This document shows positions 17,301 through 26,503 of a stretch of 64,000 nt of DNA, in pieces (position 1 is the stretch's first letter; every line of letters begins with the position of its first letter). The translations under genes and the position numbers were made by a program. This stretch comes from an uncultured Bacteroidia bacterium (GTDB taxonomy: Bacteria > Bacteroidota > Bacteroidia > Bacteroidales > UBA932). A model generated the notes under the pieces. The model was not told the DNA's origin. It made no database searches and saw only the letters and a list, made by a program, of their open reading frames with translations. The DNA is taken from contig CACXMA010000007.1 of the NCBI GenBank assembly GCA_902768665.1, positions 1 to 64,000 on the forward strand, given 5' to 3'.

Positions 17301-17937
17301 GGAAATCGCCGCCCAGTATGTGGATGCGAGTGTGGACTTCATCAGCGGCGGCGGTCTCCATTTCTGGACTTCCCGCGAAAGTGACAGCCGCAATCTCGTC
17401 GAAGAGATGAAGGCGAAAGGTTATACTTTCGTGGACAAGCTGGAGGATGTCAAGGACGCTTCCGGCAGCAAATTCCTCGGTCTGTTCGGCGAATATGACC
17501 TTGATCCTGTCCTTGAGCGTGGCGACGTGCTGCGGACAACGACCCTGAAGGCGCTTGAAATGCTGGACAATCCGAAAGGCTTCTTCCTCATGATCGAAGG
17601 TTCGCAGATCGACGACTGGGCCCACCGCAACAAGGTCGGCTACATGTGCGAGGAACTATTCGACTTCGACCGGACCATCGGCGAAGTGCTCAAATGGGCC
17701 GAACAGGACGGCGAGACTCTCGTCGTCGTGACGGCTGACCACAATACCGGCGGCCTGACCCTGCTGAAGGGCTCCGTGGAGGACCGCGAAGTCAAGGTCA
17801 ACTTCTCGACCCGCGGCCACCACGGCATCCTCGTTCCGGTCTTTGCCTATGGCCCCCAGGCCGAAAAGTTTGCGGGTTTCCATGAGAATGCCGATATCGG
17901 CACCCTGTTGAAAGAAATCATCGCTGCCAAAAAATGA
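14365..17937 (+). CDS. exo-beta-D-glucosaminidase-like GH2 fused to alkaline phosphatase
   Basis: This encodes 1190 residues with a signal peptide (MKRFALLLTVLLPFSALAQ). Residues about 20-840 form a GH2 enzyme: jelly-roll domain, GFADWNPRPVDENMG, Ig-like domain, TIM barrel and C-terminal Ig domains. The acid/base position reads G-S-D (Asp422) instead of the usual N-E, and the nucleophile is Glu490 in FNTETGVG. Both fit CsxA-type exo-beta-D-glucosaminidases (EC 3.2.1.165). Residues about 860-1190 are a complete alkaline phosphatase: metal Asp870 in MMIGDGMG, Ser911 in TDSCAGGTAL, IEGSQIDDWAH, TADHNTGG and RGHHG. The frame is uninterrupted through the junction. The GH20 start overlaps its stop by 4 bp. 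An alternative reading is a GH2 of other beta-glycoside specificity. Confidence 0.85.
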   Translation: MKRFALLLTVLLPFSALAQTSLSSWQMQRQGDTRSYDVTVPATVAGALNEAGAFGPNVLDEARYKTIDTRQFDDPWVFMTRFNLEKGLRHILRFEGLNYAADIRFNGKLIASADTTYGTFCVREFDITSLAKKRYNTLEVTVHKAPEACLNTGFADWNPRPVDENMGIIRPVLLISTPDVQIQDIYVKPIVNPKNLKEASFEVLTTLVNRSAKPVTHTLEGKYDDGGSFSEKVTLAGGETRLVKHIEKVANPRIWWSCDMGTPEMYTLSVRVGDQQRSVRFGLRDISSEVDVYGHRLFYLNGRPVFLKSAGWTDDIFLQDTPEKLRTQALFVKDMGLNCIRFENIWGKDDTIYDICDELGLLTFVGWSCQWEWKSYCGIPETKGFGCINDPQTEALAIRYFHDQVIRLRNHPSLIAWLTGSDRIPNERLEKEYLKIYSKEDYRPYVCSAKGLTSLAGPSGTKMEGPYEYVGPDYWWVDTQNGGAYGFNTETGVGMNIPQAESVRRIVGEDHTWPLDGNWDFHCTASTTAMNSPKMAVDVMTAMYGAPTGFGDFMHKAHVLDYDGTRAMYEAFRCNIPRTTGIVQWMLNSAWPSLYWQLYDWYLVPTAGYYGTKKACAPYQLVFNYKDNSVWAVNDSAPEKELKAVMKIYSPDGTTRTERREAEFSLKAREPKMVFDGIEGPCFVYLELRRGDHTVADNFYCIPEKNNTYKWNKANWYLTPITEYSDLSFVSALAPADVKMKAEPRTGSYKITLENESDVIAYQISVKALSGRGELLPGIIWTDNFVTILPHESKVVRCTIPEGTPTPYFDMDGWNLPAKAEDPLDRAQSKYATYSFSQDDVYRVDTPYETVTVKQPKGKKVKNVIMMIGDGMGFEHISCGWVTNGGSLNMEQMPYFGSSRTTAADKLITDSCAGGTALACGEKTNYGYIGIDTDAKPMVSALHVAQSKGMKTGVTVTCRINDATPADFCVHSPSRKLEEEIAAQYVDASVDFISGGGLHFWTSRESDSRNLVEEMKAKGYTFVDKLEDVKDASGSKFLGLFGEYDLDPVLERGDVLRTTTLKALEMLDNPKGFFLMIEGSQIDDWAHRNKVGYMCEELFDFDRTIGEVLKWAEQDGETLVVVTADHNTGGLTLLKGSVEDREVKVNFSTRGHHGILVPVFAYGPQAEKFAGFHENADIGTLLKEIIAAKK

Positions 17938-20093
17938 TAAAACTGCTTGCTGCTGCGGCCATTGCCGCTTCCCTGAACGTCATTCCCGCCCCCGTTTCTA
18001 CGGAGGTGGGAGACGGCGTCTATAAGATGACGGGCAAAAAGAACGAGATTGTCCTGCGTGTCGACCGCAAGCTGGACCTTCCGTCAAAGGAAGGTTATGT
18101 CCTGACCGTGGACGCACGGGGCATCAAGGCCAAAGCCCCGTCCGAGGCGGGCCTTTTCTATGCCCGGCAGACGCTCAACCAACTGATCCGCCCGGACGGA
18201 ACGGTCCCGTATGTCAAGATTGTGGATTATCCCCGCTTTGCGTGGCGTGGCTTTCATGTAGATCCCTGCCGGCATTTTCTCAGCGTTGAGGAGGTCAAGA
18301 AAGAGATCGATATCCTCTCGCAGTACAAGATCAACACGATGCACTGGCATCTTACCGACGATCAGGGCTGGCGCATCGAAATCAAGAAATACCCCCGCCT
18401 GACCGAGGTCGGTGCCTGGCGCGGCGAGTTCGAGGGCGGCACCCATGGCGGTTACTACACTCAGGAGCAGATCCGCGAGGTGGTTGCCTATGCCGCCGAA
18501 CGCTTCATTACCATTGTCCCCGAAATTGAGATGCCCGGTCACGCGATGGCCGCTATCCGTTCTTATCCAGAGCTTTCCTGCACGATGGAAACGGTCGGTA
18601 ATTTCGCCAATTGGGGCACTTCCGACCTCGTTTACTGTCCTGGAAAGGAGACGATGTTCACTTTCATGGACGCCGTCATCGCCGAAGTCGCAGCCCTTTT
18701 CCCCTCCGAGTACATCCACATCGGTGGCGACGAGTGCCCGAAGACCCGCTGGGCGAAATGTCCAGACTGCCAGGCACGGATCCAGTCCGAGGGGCTGGTA
18801 GCCGATGAACAGTTCTCCGCCGAGGAGAAGCTGCAGAGCTATGCCGTCCGCCGGGCGGAGACGATTCTGGCCAAGTACGGCCGCAAGCTTATCGGCTGGG
18901 ATGAAATCCTCGAGGGCGGCCTCAGCCCGAATGCCACCGTCATGTCCTGGCGTGGCGAAAAGGGCGGCATTGCCGCTGCGCTGGAAGGCCATGACGTCAT
19001 CATGACCCCGGGCAGCGAAGGCATGTACTTCGACCACTACCAGGGCGATTCCCGCGTGGAACCGGTCACTATCGGCAAGCTGACGACCCTCGAAAAGGTC
19101 TATCGCTATGATCCTGTCCCCGCAGCCTTGAAGGAAAACGGCAAGCAGCAGCACGTCAAGGGCGTACAGGCCAACCTCTGGTCCGAATACATCTACTCCG
19201 ACGCCCAGCGCGACTACATGCTTTTCCCGCGTGCGTTTGCCCTGGCGGAAATCGCCTGGAGTCCCGTCGCGGGAAAGGATTTCGACGACTTCTGCCGCCG
19301 CGTGGACATCGCCTGCCGCCTTCTTGACGAAAGGGGCGTGAACTACCACATCCCCATGCCGGAGCAGCCGGGCAGTTCGCTCGATCGCGTGGTATTTACG
19401 GACAGGGCCGAAGTCTCCTTCAAGACAACCCGTCCGATGAAAATGGTCTATACGCTCGACGGCAGCGAACCGACTCCGGATTCAACCCCGTACACCGGTG
19501 CGCTCAGCTTTACGGAAGACGCCGTCATCAAAATCGCCTCCGTCACTTCTTACGGAAAGCTCAGTCCGGTGAGGACCGTCCGTGTCGTCCGGGAAGGCTG
19601 GATGCCGGCTTGCGGCGTTCGCGTGGAGAACCTCCACCCGGGACTGCGCACCCGTATGGTCTGGGGCCGCTATGTCCTTCCGTCCGACATTCCCGCCGAT
19701 GCTGCGTGGGAGTATGGCATGGTCAAGGGACTGAAGGAACTGCCCCTGCAGGAGCCCTATGACCGCAGTATGCAGCACACCCGCTTCTATGCCATTGAGG
19801 CTTGGGGCTATGTCGACGTCCCGAAGGATGCGGTCTATGTGCTTTCTTCCGTCTGCGATCAGGTCTGGATGGACGGCCGGCTCGTCATCGACAATGGCTC
19901 CGACGTCAAGAAGTTTTCCCGCCACGACAATTCCCTTGCCCTGAAGGCCGGTCTCCATGAGCTGAAGGTCGTCTTCCTGAGCAATGTCATCGGCGGCTGG
20001 TATTCCTCCCGAGGTCATGGCGATCTTATGTATCGCCGCGTGGACGAGGAGGAATTCCATACCTTCCGTGAGAACCGTGTTTTTTACGAATAA
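17934..20093 (+). CDS. GH20 beta-N-acetylhexosaminidase
   Basis: This encodes 719 residues. A hydrophobic N-terminus (MIKLLAAAAIAASLNVIPAP) suggests export. The N-terminal GH20b domain is followed by the catalytic barrel from about residue 97: FAWRGFHVDPCRHF, MHWHLTDDQGWRIEI, VPEIEMPGHAMAA, and the catalytic pair Asp266-Glu267 in HIGGDECPKTRW. WSEYIYSD lies toward the barrel end. A chitobiase C-terminal-like domain (TLDGSEPTPDSTPYTG) and a final PA14-like beta-sandwich with VWMDGRLVIDN follow. It removes terminal GlcNAc/GalNAc by substrate-assisted catalysis, probably in the periplasm, acting on chitooligosaccharides from the GH18. It shares ATGA with the preceding gene, giving translational coupling. 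Confidence 0.92.
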   Translation: MIKLLAAAAIAASLNVIPAPVSTEVGDGVYKMTGKKNEIVLRVDRKLDLPSKEGYVLTVDARGIKAKAPSEAGLFYARQTLNQLIRPDGTVPYVKIVDYPRFAWRGFHVDPCRHFLSVEEVKKEIDILSQYKINTMHWHLTDDQGWRIEIKKYPRLTEVGAWRGEFEGGTHGGYYTQEQIREVVAYAAERFITIVPEIEMPGHAMAAIRSYPELSCTMETVGNFANWGTSDLVYCPGKETMFTFMDAVIAEVAALFPSEYIHIGGDECPKTRWAKCPDCQARIQSEGLVADEQFSAEEKLQSYAVRRAETILAKYGRKLIGWDEILEGGLSPNATVMSWRGEKGGIAAALEGHDVIMTPGSEGMYFDHYQGDSRVEPVTIGKLTTLEKVYRYDPVPAALKENGKQQHVKGVQANLWSEYIYSDAQRDYMLFPRAFALAEIAWSPVAGKDFDDFCRRVDIACRLLDERGVNYHIPMPEQPGSSLDRVVFTDRAEVSFKTTRPMKMVYTLDGSEPTPDSTPYTGALSFTEDAVIKIASVTSYGKLSPVRTVRVVREGWMPACGVRVENLHPGLRTRMVWGRYVLPSDIPADAAWEYGMVKGLKELPLQEPYDRSMQHTRFYAIEAWGYVDVPKDAVYVLSSVCDQVWMDGRLVIDNGSDVKKFSRHDNSLALKAGLHELKVVFLSNVIGGWYSSRGHGDLMYRRVDEEEFHTFRENRVFYE

Positions 20094-20110
20094 CATTACT
20101 TGATAATAAT

Positions 20111-21373
20111 ATGGTAAAGAGACTTCTCAGTATTCTTCTGCTTGTCGTGGCCGCCGCCGTGACCATCCAGCTTTGCTCCTGCAGCAAAGATGAGGGCTCG
20201 AATCAGGTGCTTCCTGCCCCGCCGGCACCGGGCCCCAACGAAAACGGTAACGAAAACGGTAATGAAAACGGCAATGAAAACGAGAATCATAATCAGAATC
20301 CGCCTGTAACGGATGATACCCATTGCACGGATATCGGTCAGACCCCGATCGTCCTGGCCTATTTCACCGAGTACACGGAGACGCTCCCGAACGTGGAACT
20401 CCTGACCCATATCAACTATGCTCACGGCCGCTTTGCCGACCCGACGAACGGCACCGGCGGCATTGTGATTACCGAATCCAAGAAGGCACCGATCAGCAAG
20501 GTTGTCGCCCTGAAGAGCGTGAACCCGAAACTGAAGGTCTGCCTGATGATCGGCGGCTGGGGCGGTCATGCCGACGGTTTCTCCATGATGGCCCGCGACG
20601 CGGCCAAGCGGACGGAGTTTTGCCTGAGCGTCAAGGAGTTGCTGGACAAGAATCAGATGGACGGTGTCGACATCGACTGGGAGTATCCGACCCAGAGCGC
20701 CGATAACGAGACCGGCTGCGATCCGGGTGATACGCAGAATTTCAACCTTGTCCTCAAGGAACTCCGAGAGACCCTCGGCCAGGACAAGATCATCTCCTTT
20801 GCCTCTTCCTCCAGCGCCCGCTATGTCGACTGGCCGACGGCCATGAAGTATCTCGACTATGTCAACGTGATGACCTACGACATGGGCGCAGCCCCGAACG
20901 GGCACAACTCCCCGCTCCATAAATCGGCGAAGTTCAATCACCGCAGCTGGGACGAGAGTGTCGATGCCCATATCAAAGGCGGCGTTCCGAAAGAGCGCAT
21001 GGTGATGGGTGTTCCCTTCTACGGCAAGGCGGAGAAGAATCCGGCCGACGGCACCAAAATCTTCGACTACTCCGTCCGTTACTACGAGATGAAGGATATT
21101 CTGGAAAAAGGCCAGTACAAGGGCAAGCCCCTCGCCCGTCCCGTGACGCGCATGTGGGAGCCCACCTCCATGGTTCCGTACCTCCAGGACGCTTCCGGCA
21201 AGAACGTCCTTTCCTACGACGATCCCGAATCAGTCTCGCTCAAGGGCGCTTATGTCAAGGCCAACGGATATCTCGGCGCCATGTTCTGGGAGTATCGCTG
21301 CGACACCGATGACAATGAGTTGCTGCGGGCCCTGACCTCTGCACTCTATGGCAAGGAATCGGTCCTCGAATAG
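20111..21373 (+). CDS. GH18 chitinase-type lipoprotein
   Basis: This encodes 420 residues. The lipoprotein signal ends IQLCSC near residue 20. It is followed by a low-complexity N/E/G linker (repeats of GNEN, about residues 40-60) that would hold the enzyme away from the membrane. The GH18 barrel shows LKVCLMIGGWGG (strand 3), the catalytic DGVDIDWEYP with acid Glu191, MTYDMG, and MVMGVPFYGK, typical of family-18 chitinases. It probably sits on the outer surface and cuts beta-1,4-GlcNAc polymers into oligomers for import by the SusC/D pair just downstream. An endo-beta-N-acetylglucosaminidase acting on N-glycans is the main alternative. Confidence 0.9.
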   Translation: MVKRLLSILLLVVAAAVTIQLCSCSKDEGSNQVLPAPPAPGPNENGNENGNENGNENENHNQNPPVTDDTHCTDIGQTPIVLAYFTEYTETLPNVELLTHINYAHGRFADPTNGTGGIVITESKKAPISKVVALKSVNPKLKVCLMIGGWGGHADGFSMMARDAAKRTEFCLSVKELLDKNQMDGVDIDWEYPTQSADNETGCDPGDTQNFNLVLKELRETLGQDKIISFASSSSARYVDWPTAMKYLDYVNVMTYDMGAAPNGHNSPLHKSAKFNHRSWDESVDAHIKGGVPKERMVMGVPFYGKAEKNPADGTKIFDYSVRYYEMKDILEKGQYKGKPLARPVTRMWEPTSMVPYLQDASGKNVLSYDDPESVSLKGAYVKANGYLGAMFWEYRCDTDDNELLRALTSALYGKESVLE

Positions 21374-21408
21374 AATGAACAACCAATATACTATTAACTA
21401 ACTAACCC

Positions 21409-24400
21409 ATGAAACAGAAAGAAGCCCTTATCTCACGACTGGCTGCTGCTTGCTGTCTCCTGCTGATGCTCTTTGGCGGTGTCGCCCACGCTCAGGGCGG
21501 CGGATTTACCGTCAAGGGTAAGGTTATCGACAGCGATTCGCAGCCGGTTATCGGAGCGGCCGTTACCATCCAGGGTACGACGACGGGTGTGGGTACCGAT
21601 TTCGACGGTGCCTTCTCCATCACCGTCCCGCGCGAAGGAACGGTCCTCGAGATTGCTTTCCTCGGCTACGTCACCCAACAGGTGACGGTCGGGAAGCAGC
21701 GCAATCTGACGGTCGTGCTGACGGAGGATGCGGAAACGCTGGAGGCGACGGTCGTCGTTGCCTACGGTGCGCAGACCAAGGCGACGATCACGGGTGCCCT
21801 TACCACCATCGACTCCAAGGCGCTCGTCAAGGCTCCGGTCGCGGACGTCACGAACGTCCTCGCGGGTCAGATGCCGGGTGTGGCCACCGTCCAGGAGACT
21901 GGACAGCCGGGTGAAGACTATGCCAAGATCTACATCCGTGGTGTCGGTTCCCTCTCCGAAAGTGCATCCGCTCCGCTCATTCTCGTCGATGGCGTTGAAC
22001 GTCCGCTGAATACGGTGGATCCGAACGAAATCGAGAACCTGTCCATCCTCAAGGATGCAGCCTCGACGGCCGTCTTCGGTGTCCGCGGTGCGAACGGTGT
22101 CATCATCGTCACGACCAAGCGCGGTGATGCGGGAAAACCGAAGATTTCGGTCAGTTCCATCACTGGTCTTCAGATGCCGATGTCCTACATCAAGCAGAGC
22201 TCCGGCTACGATTTCGCCCGTTACTACAATGTCTATCAGTGGAACGACGGGAAGACAGACCAGAGCCTCTACTTTACGCCGGAGGCCATCGAGGCCTACC
22301 GGACCGGCAGTGATCCGATCATGTTCCCGAGCACGAACTGGAACGATGTGATGTTCCGCAAGGCCTTCCTCCAGACCAAGAATAACATCAACATCTCCGG
22401 CGGTTCCGACAAGGTCCGTTACTTCGTCTCCCTCGGTTACATGTTCCAGAACGGTCTGCTCAAGAGCATCCCCGGCGTCAACTACGACAACAACTACACC
22501 TATAACCGTTACAACTACAGGGCGAACCTGGACTTCAAGCTGACCGAGACCACGGACATGCACTTCAACATAAGTGGCGTCATCGGTGACACGCATTCCC
22601 CGTATACGGACCGCGACAACATCTGGACCCTGACGATGCTCTGGGCCCATCCGGTTGCGAGCCCCGGCGTCGTCGGTGACGAAGTCTTCACCAGCGTGTC
22701 CACCAGCGCCCTGCCTTCCGGTCTGACAAAGTGGAACGGATGGGAGTATTACTACTGGACGGGCTACACTGACAAGTACAAGACCACGCTCGGTATGGAC
22801 GTCACCATCAACCAGAAGCTCGATTTTATCACGGAAGGCCTCAGCGCCAGCATCAAAGGCAGCTATGACGCCTCCATGCAGATGACGAAAAAGCGCACCG
22901 GCGGCAGCGGTCTCCACTATACCTACGAGTATGCCTCCTGGGCGGACGATTCCGGCCTCAGCATTGCCGACCCGGACTTCGACAAGACCCTGATTACGGT
23001 TATCTCGAGCAGCGAGGCGCCCCTGAGCTGGAGCGATCCGTCCACGGACGACGACAAGAGCTGGTATCTGGAAGGCCGTATCGACTACAGCCGCCGTTTC
23101 GCCGGTAAGCATGCGGTCAGCGCCCTGCTCCTCTACAACCAGACCCGGGACTATTATCCGTCCTACTATTCCTACCTGCCCCGCGGTTATGTCGGCCTCG
23201 TCGGCCGCCTGACCTACGGCTACAAGGACAAGTATCTGCTCGACCTCAGCGCCGGTTACAACGGTTCCGAGAACTTTGCCCCCGGCAAGACCCGTTACGG
23301 TCTCTTCCCGTCCGCTTCGGTGGGCTGGGTGATTTCCGAGGAAAAATTCATGAAGCACGTCCCGTTCGTGGATTACCTCAAGGTCCGCGCATCCATCGGT
23401 AAGGTCGGTAACGACCTCGGACAGTCTTCCCGATTCATGTACATGGAAGGCACATGGGCGGAAGCGGGATCCTATTATTTCGGTGTCAACAAGGGGTCTT
23501 CCGGCGTGCCGTACTATACCCTCGGCAAGCCGGGCAATGAAGGCATCACCTGGGAAACGGCCGTCAAGTCGAACATCGGTCTCGACTTCGATCTCTTCCA
23601 CAAGCGACTGCATTTCTCCGGCGATATTTTCAAGGAGCACCGTACGGGTATCCTCGTCAAGCCGAACTCCCTGCCGGGCATCATTGCTTTTACCCCGCAG
23701 AACATGAACCTCGGCGAGGTGGACAACCACGGCTATGAGGTGGAACTTGGCTGGAAGGACCATATCGGCAACTTTACCTATGACCTCAACGCGAACGTGA
23801 CCTTCGCCCGCAACAAAATTGTCTATATGGACGAAGTCGAGCCCGAGTATGCCTACCAGGCCCAGACGGGCGGTCCGACGAACCGTCACCTCCTCTATAT
23901 ATTTGAGCGTCTCTACCAGAAGTCCGACTTCTATGTGGACGAAAACGGTGTGCAGCGTCTGAACCCCGACCTCCCGCAGCCGTCCACGACGGTCTATCCC
24001 GGTGACTGTATGTACAAGGATCTCAATGGTGACGGCGTCATCGACGGTCTCGACAAGAAGTACACCGGCTATCCGGACCGTCCGGAATATGTTTTCGGTT
24101 CCAACTGGAAATTCGGCTGGAAGGGCTTCAACCTCCAGCTCAACTGGATTGCCGCGACGAACGTCAACCGTGTCTGGAATGCCGACTACCGGATCCCGTT
24201 CACCAACTCCGGTCACCGCGGACTTCTCCAGATCTTCGCGGAGAACAGCTGGATCGACAACGACAACCCGTGGGCACCCGGCCGTGAAGACGGAACCCTG
24301 CCGCGCTTCACAAAGACGAACTATCCTTGGAATTCCGAGAACAGTACCCTCTGGACTGTCGATGCGAGCTACCTCCGTCTGAAGAGCGCCAGCTTCGGTT

Positions 24401-24588
24401 ATACCTTCTCCCGCAACAAGTTCTTCGACAAGCTCGGTATCGGTAGCGTCGGTCTCATGTTTACGGGTTACAACCTCTGGACCTGGTCCAGGATGACCCT
24501 CCAGGATCCGGAAGCGAAGTCCAGCGACTCCCACGGTACCTACCCGCTCGTGAAGACGTACAACATCGCCCTCAACATCAATTTCTAA
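21409..24588 (+). CDS. SusC-like TonB-dependent outer membrane transporter (pair 1)
   Basis: This encodes 1059 residues. The signal peptide ends A-H-A-Q near residue 28. A CarboxypepD_reg-like domain (TVKGKVIDSDSQPVIGAAV, about 30-115) and TonB plug (about 120-235) with the SusC signature ILKDAASTAVFGVRGANGVI follow. The rest is a 22-strand barrel with an aromatic C-terminal end (NIALNINF). It imports oligosaccharides through the outer membrane using TonB energy, capped by the SusD encoded 12 bp downstream. Coming straight after GH2, GH20 and GH18 genes, its cargo is probably a GlcNAc-containing oligosaccharide. Confidence 0.95.
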   Translation: MKQKEALISRLAAACCLLLMLFGGVAHAQGGGFTVKGKVIDSDSQPVIGAAVTIQGTTTGVGTDFDGAFSITVPREGTVLEIAFLGYVTQQVTVGKQRNLTVVLTEDAETLEATVVVAYGAQTKATITGALTTIDSKALVKAPVADVTNVLAGQMPGVATVQETGQPGEDYAKIYIRGVGSLSESASAPLILVDGVERPLNTVDPNEIENLSILKDAASTAVFGVRGANGVIIVTTKRGDAGKPKISVSSITGLQMPMSYIKQSSGYDFARYYNVYQWNDGKTDQSLYFTPEAIEAYRTGSDPIMFPSTNWNDVMFRKAFLQTKNNINISGGSDKVRYFVSLGYMFQNGLLKSIPGVNYDNNYTYNRYNYRANLDFKLTETTDMHFNISGVIGDTHSPYTDRDNIWTLTMLWAHPVASPGVVGDEVFTSVSTSALPSGLTKWNGWEYYYWTGYTDKYKTTLGMDVTINQKLDFITEGLSASIKGSYDASMQMTKKRTGGSGLHYTYEYASWADDSGLSIADPDFDKTLITVISSSEAPLSWSDPSTDDDKSWYLEGRIDYSRRFAGKHAVSALLLYNQTRDYYPSYYSYLPRGYVGLVGRLTYGYKDKYLLDLSAGYNGSENFAPGKTRYGLFPSASVGWVISEEKFMKHVPFVDYLKVRASIGKVGNDLGQSSRFMYMEGTWAEAGSYYFGVNKGSSGVPYYTLGKPGNEGITWETAVKSNIGLDFDLFHKRLHFSGDIFKEHRTGILVKPNSLPGIIAFTPQNMNLGEVDNHGYEVELGWKDHIGNFTYDLNANVTFARNKIVYMDEVEPEYAYQAQTGGPTNRHLLYIFERLYQKSDFYVDENGVQRLNPDLPQPSTTVYPGDCMYKDLNGDGVIDGLDKKYTGYPDRPEYVFGSNWKFGWKGFNLQLNWIAATNVNRVWNADYRIPFTNSGHRGLLQIFAENSWIDNDNPWAPGREDGTLPRFTKTNYPWNSENSTLWTVDASYLRLKSASFGYTFSRNKFFDKLGIGSVGLMFTGYNLWTWSRMTLQDPEAKSSDSHGTYPLVKTYNIALNINF

Positions 24589-24600
24589 TCCGCCTGCACC

Positions 24601-26484
24601 ATGAAAAAGATGATAAAAACTCTGATGATCGCCCTGCTCTCGGCAGGCCTCACGGTCGCATGCGAAAGCCTTAAACTCGGTGACGAGGGCCTGAGCCGGG
24701 CTCCGGAAACTTCCGGTGCTACGCTTGACACCCTCTTCGCCTCTCTCAGAGATGCGGACAAGGTCCTTGCAACGGCCTATTCCTACCTTCCTTACGGTCT
24801 GATTTCTTCTTTCGACAGTAAGATGGGTTCTGATATCCTCGAGTCCATCACGGACCACTTCGTGTCCAACAAGCATACGGAAGGCGACGGTCCGAACGAC
24901 CTCTATTACACGGGCGCACTCGGCCCCAACATCTCCGGAGACGGAGCCGGCGGCGAGGCATACCGCTTCGGCAGCGAGCAGGACTATACCGTCATCCGTT
25001 ACGGCTGGTTCTTCCTTGAGAATGCCGACCGTGTCCCCGAGGATTCCAAAGATTTCAGTGCTGCTGAACTTGCCCGCAAGAAAGGCGAAGCCCGCATGTG
25101 CATAGCCATCGCTTATGCCAATATGCTCCGCTATCTCGGCGGTGTCCCTCTTCTCGACCATTCGGTCACGACCGACGAGACCATGCATTTCCCGCGCAAT
25201 ACGTTCGCCGAGACGGTCGATTTCATCGTCGGCCTGTGCGATCAGGCAGCGCAGGAGCTGCCCTGGACGGTCCCTGTCAATGACGACGGTCGCATGACCA
25301 AGGCGGCTGCCCTCGGCCTCAAACTCCGCGTACTCTGTTTTGCGGCTTCCCCGACTTTCAACTCCGACAAACCCTGGCATCCGGATGCCGCCGACTGGGA
25401 CGGCATGGGCAAGTATGTCCGTTATGGACAGAACTATGACAAGGGACTGTGGGATCGTGCCAAGGAAGCGGCTGACGAATTTATGAACGCTCTTGCGGCC
25501 GGCGGTTACTACGCCCTCGTCCAGGCCACTCCGACCGGTGTGGGCGGCGTCTATCAGTCCCGCGACTACCGCCTCGCCTACCGCAAGGCTTATAACGAGC
25601 GTGGAACGACCGAGCAGATCATTTCTATCCGGAAGAGCAATTCCTCGAGCTACCACGACAAGAACATGGACCTCCAGGACGACTTCGGTTGCAGCGGTAC
25701 CCTCAATTGGGTCAACAAGTTCCCTTATGCCGACGGTACGCCTTTCCCGGAGGACTTCGACTGGTCGAACCCCAATGCCGGCGGTCCTGACCGCATGCCG
25801 TTCTTCCGTCCCGACGCCGTGACCGGCGACCTCATCGTCGACGGCAAGCCAACGGGTATGGAGACCCGCGACCCGCGTCTGTACGAGAATCTCTGCGTGC
25901 CGGGCGACAACTGGAAGAACGGTGTCGTCGGATCGACCTACGTCAACGCCAAGAGTCCGAACCACCAGGAAGGCAACACCGGCTTCCTCCAAATGAAGTT
26001 CATCATGCAGGAATCCGCCGACCGCAATGTCGCGCCCCACTGGTGCATGATGCGTTACGCCGAGGTGCTCCTCAACGCCGCTGAAGCCTACAATGAGGCC
26101 AACGGTGGTCCGGATGCCAAAGCGGAGGGCTGGCTCAACGCCGTCCGTGCCCGCGTGGGACTTCCGCCTGTGCCGGCCGGAATGACGAAGGAAGAGTTCC
26201 GCGCCGCCCTTATCCTTGAGCGCGAACTTGAGTTCGGCTTCGAGGAGGTCCGCTGGTTCGATATGGTCCGCTGGGGCATCACGGAAGCCTTCACTACGAA
26301 GCTCAAAGGCCTCGAAGTGGTGGGCAACAAGACGAAGAATGCCACCAGCTTTACCTACAAGGTCGTGGATGCATATCCGCCCCGCGTCTGGTACAATGAC
26401 TGGGATACGAAATGGTATCTTGCTCCGATTCCTGCCGTGGAGATCAACAAAGGCTACGGCATGACACAGAATCCGGGTTGGTAA
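24601..26484 (+). CDS. SusD-like surface glycan-binding lipoprotein (pair 1)
   Basis: This encodes 627 residues. The lipoprotein signal ends GLTVAC at about residue 21. The RagB/SusD layout is clear: an N-terminal TPR-like helical region with FFLENADRVPED and ANMLRYLGGVPLLDH, then AALGLKLRVLCFAASP. The C-terminal SusD half has ARVGLPPVP, ILERELEFGFEEVRWFDMVRWG and a terminal IPAVEINKGYGMTQNPGW. It is surface exposed and binds the glycan over the SusC pore. It follows its SusC by 12 bp. It is longer than average for SusD because of insertions in the 330-470 region. Confidence 0.95.
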   Translation: MKKMIKTLMIALLSAGLTVACESLKLGDEGLSRAPETSGATLDTLFASLRDADKVLATAYSYLPYGLISSFDSKMGSDILESITDHFVSNKHTEGDGPNDLYYTGALGPNISGDGAGGEAYRFGSEQDYTVIRYGWFFLENADRVPEDSKDFSAAELARKKGEARMCIAIAYANMLRYLGGVPLLDHSVTTDETMHFPRNTFAETVDFIVGLCDQAAQELPWTVPVNDDGRMTKAAALGLKLRVLCFAASPTFNSDKPWHPDAADWDGMGKYVRYGQNYDKGLWDRAKEAADEFMNALAAGGYYALVQATPTGVGGVYQSRDYRLAYRKAYNERGTTEQIISIRKSNSSSYHDKNMDLQDDFGCSGTLNWVNKFPYADGTPFPEDFDWSNPNAGGPDRMPFFRPDAVTGDLIVDGKPTGMETRDPRLYENLCVPGDNWKNGVVGSTYVNAKSPNHQEGNTGFLQMKFIMQESADRNVAPHWCMMRYAEVLLNAAEAYNEANGGPDAKAEGWLNAVRARVGLPPVPAGMTKEEFRAALILERELEFGFEEVRWFDMVRWGITEAFTTKLKGLEVVGNKTKNATSFTYKVVDAYPPRVWYNDWDTKWYLAPIPAVEINKGYGMTQNPGW

Positions 26485-26503
26485 TCTTTAAATGTACCCG
26501 AAG

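Noticed and set aside
20230-20300. Tandem AACGAAAACGGT-like units considered as a CRISPR or regulatory repeat
   Set aside because: They are in frame inside the GH18 gene and encode a Gly-Asn-Glu-Asn linker; there are no spacers.
21433-26040. A 1535-codon open frame on the minus strand opposite SusC/SusD
   Set aside because: High GC3 makes the antisense frame open by default. The plus strand encodes clear SusC and SusD proteins with full motif order.
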